Shown: piece by piece, positions 33,222 to 37,643 of the stretch
Layout of the letters: every line of letters starts with the position of its first letter
Numbering within the stretch: position 1 is the stretch's first letter
Assembly: GCA_023146545.1 (NCBI GenBank)
Contig: JAGLBW010000002.1
Span: 1-37,643 of the forward strand
Direction: 5' to 3'
DNA: 37,643 nt
Source: Cocleimonas sp.
GTDB lineage: Bacteria; Pseudomonadota; Gammaproteobacteria; Thiotrichales; Thiotrichaceae
The notes under the pieces: generated by a model
What the model was told of the DNA's origin: nothing
Databases searched by the model: none
The model's input: the letters and a program-made list of their open reading frames with translations, nothing else
Program-made: the position numbers and the translations under genes

Positions 33222-34346
33222 GTGACTTATAGAAAAGAAATAGATGGTTTACGCGCCCTAGCGGTTGTTTCTGTTATCCTTTTTCATGCGGGGTTTAAAT
33301 GGATTGGGGGAGGGTATATCGGTGTTGACATGTTTTTTGTCATTAGTGGTTACCTCATTACCTCCCTTTTATTGAAAGACCTTGAGCACGGTGTTTTTTC
33401 AATTAAGACCTTTTACGAAAAACGTGCACGTCGTATTTTACCTGCGCTATTCTTTATTCTCCTCCTCTGCCTTCCTTTTGCATGGGTGTGGTTTTTGCCT
33501 AATGAATTAAAAGATTTTGGCAAAAGTCTGATTGCGGTTGTCGCCTTTGTTTCCAATATTTTCTTTCTACAAGAAACAGATTACTTTACCAGCAATGCTG
33601 AATTAATCCCCTTGTTACATACTTGGAGTTTAGCGGTTGAAGAGCAGTTCTATCTTGTTTTTCCCCTATTACTCGCGCTGTTTTGGCGTGGGGGACAAGC
33701 TGTTTTGTTTACCCTGATGGGGGTGATTGCGCTGTTAAGTTTAGGTTTAACAGAGTGGGGGTGGCGTTATTATCCTAATGCTAATTTTTATTTAATTTTA
33801 ACACGGGCATGGGAGTTAATGATGGGCGCTTTGTTAGCGAACTATCTTTTTTATCATCAAAGCCCTAAAGGTTGGATTTGTCATTGGGCAAGCTTATTTG
33901 GTTTGGTGTTAATTGTTGGTTCATTTTTTTTCTTAGATAAAAGTATTCCTTTTCCGAGTGTCTATACCTTGATTCCAACATTAGGAACACTGCTGGTTAT
34001 TCTCTTTGCTAATCAAGATACCTTAGTGAATAAACTACTTTCATTGAAATTATTGGTTGGCATTGGATTAATTTCATACAGTGCTTATTTATGGCATCAA
34101 CCGTTATTTATTTTTGCGCGTGCGGCTTCAATTGATACCCCTAGCCTAACGTTAATGGGCTTTTTAAGTGTTGCAACCTTTCCTTTAGCTTATCTTAGCT
34201 GGCGTTATATTGAATCACCCTTTAGAAACCGACAACACTTTACCCAAAAACAAATTTTTATGTTTACCTTTGGCTGTAGCCTATTGTTTATTGTGGTTGG
34301 TTTATTTCTCATTTTATCCGATGGGGCAATGTATCGATTCTCTTAA
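33222..34346 (+). CDS. acyltransferase-3 family membrane protein (OafA/YrhL type, without SGNH domain)
   Basis: This protein has 374 residues with about ten predicted membrane spans. The family's signatures are clear: EIDGLRALAVVSVILFHAGF with catalytic His22, GYIGVDMFFVISGYLITSLL, FYEKRARRILPALF, LLHTWSLAVEEQFYLVFPLL and YLWHQPLF. Such proteins bring acetyl groups from cytoplasmic acetyl-CoA across the membrane to modify surface glycans. Full-length relatives of about 640 residues carry a periplasmic SGNH domain; this one stops after the last span (ILSDGAMYRFS). The start is a GTG without a clear Shine-Dalgarno. Confidence 0.9.
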   Translation: MTYRKEIDGLRALAVVSVILFHAGFKWIGGGYIGVDMFFVISGYLITSLLLKDLEHGVFSIKTFYEKRARRILPALFFILLLCLPFAWVWFLPNELKDFGKSLIAVVAFVSNIFFLQETDYFTSNAELIPLLHTWSLAVEEQFYLVFPLLLALFWRGGQAVLFTLMGVIALLSLGLTEWGWRYYPNANFYLILTRAWELMMGALLANYLFYHQSPKGWICHWASLFGLVLIVGSFFFLDKSIPFPSVYTLIPTLGTLLVILFANQDTLVNKLLSLKLLVGIGLISYSAYLWHQPLFIFARAASIDTPSLTLMGFLSVATFPLAYLSWRYIESPFRNRQHFTQKQIFMFTFGCSLLFIVVGLFLILSDGAMYRFS

Positions 34347-34817
34347 AAATCACTGCTTTTCGCAATCCTGACTCCCGACCTTTTTTTTATCAAAAAAATC
34401 CCTAAAAGATAATTAAATAGCCAAAATGGTTATTTTATAGCCATCCAATAAAAGCTTAATTTATTGTCTTGATTAGTATTTGTTATCATTATGAATTTAT
34501 TGAATTTTTTATAAAAAAATGAGCTTTTTTGTGTTATTTTTTCGCTAGTTTCTTAGGTGTAGACTCTCGTTATTAAACATTTCTTATTTTATTGGCGTTT
34601 TCCATTCTAAAAAATAATTTGTACGCAATAAAATATTGAAACAAGTCTATTACGTTCTATCTGATGGCATAACGTTAATTTTGGCGTTACTTTTGGACAG
34701 GCATAAAAAAAGCGTTTGGCAGTTGTTGTTATAACTACCGAATCAATACTGTGCTTAGCCTAATACCCTTATGGTTTCAGGTATCTATTGATACATCGTT
34801 AGTGAGAACAACTAAAA
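34347..34817. other. intergenic region before the ECF sigma gene
   Basis: About 470 bases without a credible gene. It is very AT-rich. An inverted repeat TAACG/CGTTA with spacer TTAATTTTGG lies near 34671-34690, upstream of the sigma factor start at 34818, and may be part of its control. A direct ATAGCCA repeat occurs near 34420-34445. I see no -35/-10 pair that I would trust. Confidence 0.35.
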
Positions 34818-35342
34818 ATGGAATTTAATCAAAATAACTCAATGCTATTGCAGTCTGTTTATCCTGAGCTTAAACGTTTAGCTTCAATTTATATGTCACG
34901 AGAAAGAGCGGGGCATACCTTGTGTCCTACCGCTTTGGTAAACGAAGCCTATTTGAAAATGTGCTCTAATCAAGACATTAAAAGTGAGGACAAACAACAT
35001 TTTCTTGCCATTTGTGGGCGCTGTATTCGTCAGGTTTTAGTCGAACATTCTCGGGTTAAAAATGCCTTGAAACGAGGAGGGGACCGTACCTTTATGACCT
35101 TGAATGAGGAGGTTTGTGGTAACCAACGGGAAACGGCACGAGATATTGATATCATCGCGCTAGAGGAAGGGTTAAAACGTCTGGAATGTTTGGATGCGGT
35201 ACAGGTACGTATTGTTGAATTACGGTTTTTTTCAGGGATGACAATTGAAGAGATTGCTAAGTTATTGGCGTTATCAGAATCAACCATTAAACGTAAATGG
35301 ACGATGGCTAGAGCATGGTTATATAAGGAGATACGACAATAA
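34818..35342 (+). CDS. ECF-type RNA polymerase sigma factor (PF07638-like)
   Basis: This protein has 174 residues. The N-terminal region 2 reads SVYPELKRLASIYMSRERAG, HTLCPTALVNEAYLKM, and DKQHFLAICGRCIRQVLVEH, typical of the Sigma70_ECF subfamily that is often paired with Ser/Thr kinases. Region 4 carries the helix-turn-helix (MTIEEIAKLLALSESTIKRK, then WTMARAWLYKE). No anti-sigma factor is adjacent; the overlapping kinase gene is the likely partner and may control it by phosphorylation. The stop TAA overlaps the proposed ATA start of the kinase. Confidence 0.88.
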   Translation: MEFNQNNSMLLQSVYPELKRLASIYMSRERAGHTLCPTALVNEAYLKMCSNQDIKSEDKQHFLAICGRCIRQVLVEHSRVKNALKRGGDRTFMTLNEEVCGNQRETARDIDIIALEEGLKRLECLDAVQVRIVELRFFSGMTIEEIAKLLALSESTIKRKWTMARAWLYKEIRQ

Positions 35343-37555
35343 ATACGGAAGGATTTGAGAAAAGTGAACAGTATTTTTCGGCGGCATTACTAAAAGACAA
35401 AGTGGTGCGTGTCAATTGGCTTAAAACCGTTTTAAAAGAGGATAAGGAGACCTTAAAGGAAGTCCTGATTTTATTAGAATCACACAATGTGTTGGATGAT
35501 TTTTTAGGCAAGCCAATAGCGGCAACAGAAGCCGTTAATCGGATGATCGAACGGTGTCCTGATTTAACAGGGCGGTATTTGGGTGTTTATCAGGTTATTA
35601 AAAAAATTGCACACGGTGGTATGGGGAGAGTTTATTCTGCCCAGCGTATTGATGGTGAATATGAACAAATTGTTGCCATAAAAGTACTGGAGGTTGCCAA
35701 CCTTGAGCTACAACTTTTCCTAAGAGAACGTCAACTGTTGGCTGATATTCAGCACCCTAATATTGTGACCTTGTTAGACGGTGGCACATTAACTGAAGGG
35801 TTTCCTTATCTGGTCATGGAGTTAGTGGAAGGCATTAGTATTGACCGTTATGCGATTGAAAACTCACTGCCTGTACAGGCTATCGTTCAACTCTGTGCTG
35901 ATTTGTGTGGCGTTGTAGACGATGCGCATCAAGAGGATATTATTCACTGTGATCTTAAGCCTGATAATATTTTAGTGATCAATAAAGGAAACCGTAATGG
36001 GGTTTTAAAATTACTCGACTTTGGCATTGCACAAACATTAACAGAGAATAAATGCCTAAAGCCGAATGAAACCTTGCCCACTTATGCGATAACGCCTGAA
36101 TATGCGAGTCCTCAACGGCATCAGCAAGGATTGCCTGACAAAACCGATGATGTGTTTAGTTTAGGCGTTATTTTAGGGCAATTATTGAGTGGTGAACCAC
36201 TACCTGTAATACAAGATGCTTCAGTAAATAACCCTTACAGCTCACCTGATCTTAATACCTTAGCTCAAAGGGTAGAAGATAAAGAATTAGAACAAATCTT
36301 AACCAAAGCAACCGCTCATGACCGTCGGGGGCGTTATGCTTCTGCGCAGGAGCTTCAACAAGATTTACAACATTGGTTAAAAGGAGAACCGATTGTTGCC
36401 GCACAAGGGGGCATTTTCTATTTTTTGGGCAAATTACTGTCTCGTTATCAATATTTCTTTATGACGATTTTTGTGGTGAGTTTATTCACGCTAGGCATTG
36501 GGCAAATATTGGGACAATACCGTCAACAATCTGAAAATAATGGTTTGCGCCAAGAAAATGCAGTAGAAGCTGTTGCTGATTTAAAACAAATGCTAGCCAC
36601 TATTCCTTATACCCCAAGTTTAGAAAAAGAGGTAACAAAACTCACTATTAATCGTTTGCAAGATTGGAGTCATGATTCCCCTGAAAACCAAGCGATTCGG
36701 GTATTGTATGCTGAGCATTTAGTGCGGATGGGAAATATCAGTGGTCATGCCTATTATTTGAACCTAAATGATCCGATTGAAGCACGTTACCTGTATAAAA
36801 AAGCCTTGAGTCTTTATCAACACTTAGCAGACAAGGATGCCATAAAAGGTCATGCAACGGTGCAACAATCCACTGATATTAACCAACTGTTTATACAGCA
36901 TCGTTTATTGGAAATTGATATCAACAACGCGCGAGATCATGCATCAGCTCATCAGTATTGGCAAGCAATGCAAACCCTTCAGCGACAATTAGAGCATCAT
37001 TCCTTTGCCAGCTTTTCTAGAAAACAACAGCAAATGATTTTAAGTATGTTATTAGCTGAAGCCTATGAAAGTTTGCGTCTACAAGCCTATCAAGCAACGC
37101 CGCGTTTATTAGAAAAAGCACACCACCTGATGACTATCAGTGATGTTGCACCAAAACGTCGTTCGGAAGAAGAACGCTACTTAATTGCTTTTTATTATGA
37201 AATAAAAGGTCATTTGTTTTTTCTTCAGGGTGAGCTGAATGAAGCAATGCACACTTATTCTAAAATTAGTCGTCCAAAACTAAAAGGAGAGCCTGTTTCG
37301 GGGCGTTATCGTTATTTACTAACACGGGTTGATAGTGTTTTTGCCTGCATAGGGTTTACACAAAAAAACAAGGAGATGCAGGCACAGCATTTTAAATACT
37401 TTGAATATGCCCGTTTAAACCTAGCAACCTTGGCGGATCAATATAAAGATGTCCCTATGTTGCAGAAAAAAATAATCAGAATGAACCAAGCAAAACAAGC
37501 AGGTCAACACGCTTTATTTTGTAAAAATCCCGCCCAATTCTTGTTTTCATCTTAG
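35339..37555 (+). CDS. membrane-anchored Ser/Thr protein kinase (PknB-like) with a C-terminal helical domain
   Basis: The kinase domain, in extended numbering, shows: G-loop KIAHGGMGRVYSAQR (about 89-103), VAIKVL with catalytic Lys near 115, HCDLKPDNIL (about 203-212; Cys replaces the usual Arg, so a non-RD kinase), LLDFGIAQ, TPEYASPQR and VFSLGVILGQLLSG. One membrane span (YFFMTIFVVSLFTLGIGQIL, about 371-391) follows. The rest, about 350 residues, is helical and probably periplasmic, possibly TPR-like. The first canonical start is GTG 35402, but coding continues upstream (GFEKSEQYFSAALLKDK) to an ATA at 35339 that lies 8 bases after AAGGAG and overlaps the sigma stop. That gives 738 residues; kinase call secure, start inferred. 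Confidence 0.9.
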   Translation: MNTEGFEKSEQYFSAALLKDKVVRVNWLKTVLKEDKETLKEVLILLESHNVLDDFLGKPIAATEAVNRMIERCPDLTGRYLGVYQVIKKIAHGGMGRVYSAQRIDGEYEQIVAIKVLEVANLELQLFLRERQLLADIQHPNIVTLLDGGTLTEGFPYLVMELVEGISIDRYAIENSLPVQAIVQLCADLCGVVDDAHQEDIIHCDLKPDNILVINKGNRNGVLKLLDFGIAQTLTENKCLKPNETLPTYAITPEYASPQRHQQGLPDKTDDVFSLGVILGQLLSGEPLPVIQDASVNNPYSSPDLNTLAQRVEDKELEQILTKATAHDRRGRYASAQELQQDLQHWLKGEPIVAAQGGIFYFLGKLLSRYQYFFMTIFVVSLFTLGIGQILGQYRQQSENNGLRQENAVEAVADLKQMLATIPYTPSLEKEVTKLTINRLQDWSHDSPENQAIRVLYAEHLVRMGNISGHAYYLNLNDPIEARYLYKKALSLYQHLADKDAIKGHATVQQSTDINQLFIQHRLLEIDINNARDHASAHQYWQAMQTLQRQLEHHSFASFSRKQQQMILSMLLAEAYESLRLQAYQATPRLLEKAHHLMTISDVAPKRRSEEERYLIAFYYEIKGHLFFLQGELNEAMHTYSKISRPKLKGEPVSGRYRYLLTRVDSVFACIGFTQKNKEMQAQHFKYFEYARLNLATLADQYKDVPMLQKKIIRMNQAKQAGQHALFCKNPAQFLFSS

Positions 37556-37575
37556 GTTCAACGCTATTGATCCTT

Positions 37576-37643
37576 TCATAATGGCTCAGAAAACCATGCT
37601 TCCAAGCCTAAAGCGTTGACCATGCGTTTCAGTGATACCTTGG
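37576..37643 (-). CDS. C-terminal end of an unidentified minus-strand gene (partial)
   Basis: On the minus strand, one frame is open from the window edge and ends at a TGA at 37576-37578. The read tail is KVSLKRMVNALGLEAWFSEP plus a last Leu. It has plausible amino-acid composition for a real C-terminus, but 22 codons cannot identify the protein, and a chance open frame is possible. Confidence 0.3.
   Translation of the reverse strand, partial: KVSLKRMVNALGLEAWFSEPL

Noticed and set aside
37558-37619. TCAACGCT/AGCGTTGA inverted repeat after the kinase gene
   Set aside because: The arms are 46 bases apart with no T-tract, so chance or overlap with a minus-strand coding tail is as likely as a terminator.
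1-37643. tRNA, rRNA, CRISPR array, prophage or complete insertion sequence
   Set aside because: I looked for tRNA T-arm sequence, regularly spaced repeats, transposase and integrase motifs and found none.

Overview
The window reads as AT-rich gammaproteobacterial chromosome. The order exbB-exbD-msbA-lpxK-Trm112-kdsB, a typical gammaproteobacterial GyrA, HrcA beside NadK, the MobA/MobB pair, SelU and TrxC, and many outer-membrane barrels all point to a Gram-negative bacterium with lipopolysaccharide. I cannot fix the family; a sulfur-oxidising or methanotroph-like gammaproteobacterium is only a guess. No rRNA, tRNA, CRISPR array, prophage or complete insertion sequence was seen.

Layout. 1-509 holds the start of an OmpA-like barrel gene on the minus strand, cut by the window edge. 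840-5870 is an envelope operon: a proton-channel pair (ExbB/ExbD), the lipid A flippase MsbA, the lipid A 4'-kinase LpxK, a Trm112-like small protein and KdsB (CMP-Kdo synthesis). 5911-8695 holds a secreted SH3 protein with a His-rich tail, a LEA14-like lipoprotein, dCTP deaminase and an unknown protein. 8884-15438 holds an Omp85-type barrel, an unknown acidic protein, NAD kinase divergent from the heat-shock repressor HrcA, a secreted basic protein with an SH3-like end, a DUF6174-like lipoprotein and YaiI. 15514-22716 looks like one functional locus: a TetR regulator with two matching palindromic operators, an MMPL/RND transporter, a LolA-like periplasmic protein, a small membrane protein, an OmpA-like barrel, an isoprenylcysteine-methyltransferase-like membrane enzyme and a larger barrel protein. 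Together they suggest regulated movement of a lipid or hydrophobic compound across the envelope.

22713-29186 holds mobB/mobA/DUF423 (molybdenum cofactor), a degenerate Rieske-like membrane protein, a voltage-gated-type K+ channel, selU-trxC (tRNA selenouridine and thioredoxin 2) behind a LexA-type box, another barrel and a metallophosphoesterase. gyrA fills 29369-31945. A divergent SGNH hydrolase and acyltransferase-3 pair follows; together they look like a split OafA-type O-acetyltransferase. The right end holds an ECF sigma factor translationally coupled to a membrane Ser/Thr kinase.

The least expected observation concerns translation starts. msbA, lpxK and the Ser/Thr kinase all have protein-coding sequence that runs upstream of the first ATG/GTG/TTG, to a near-cognate AUU, AUC or AUA codon lying behind a Shine-Dalgarno-like sequence. 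This could be real near-cognate initiation, recent start-codon mutation, or sequencing error.
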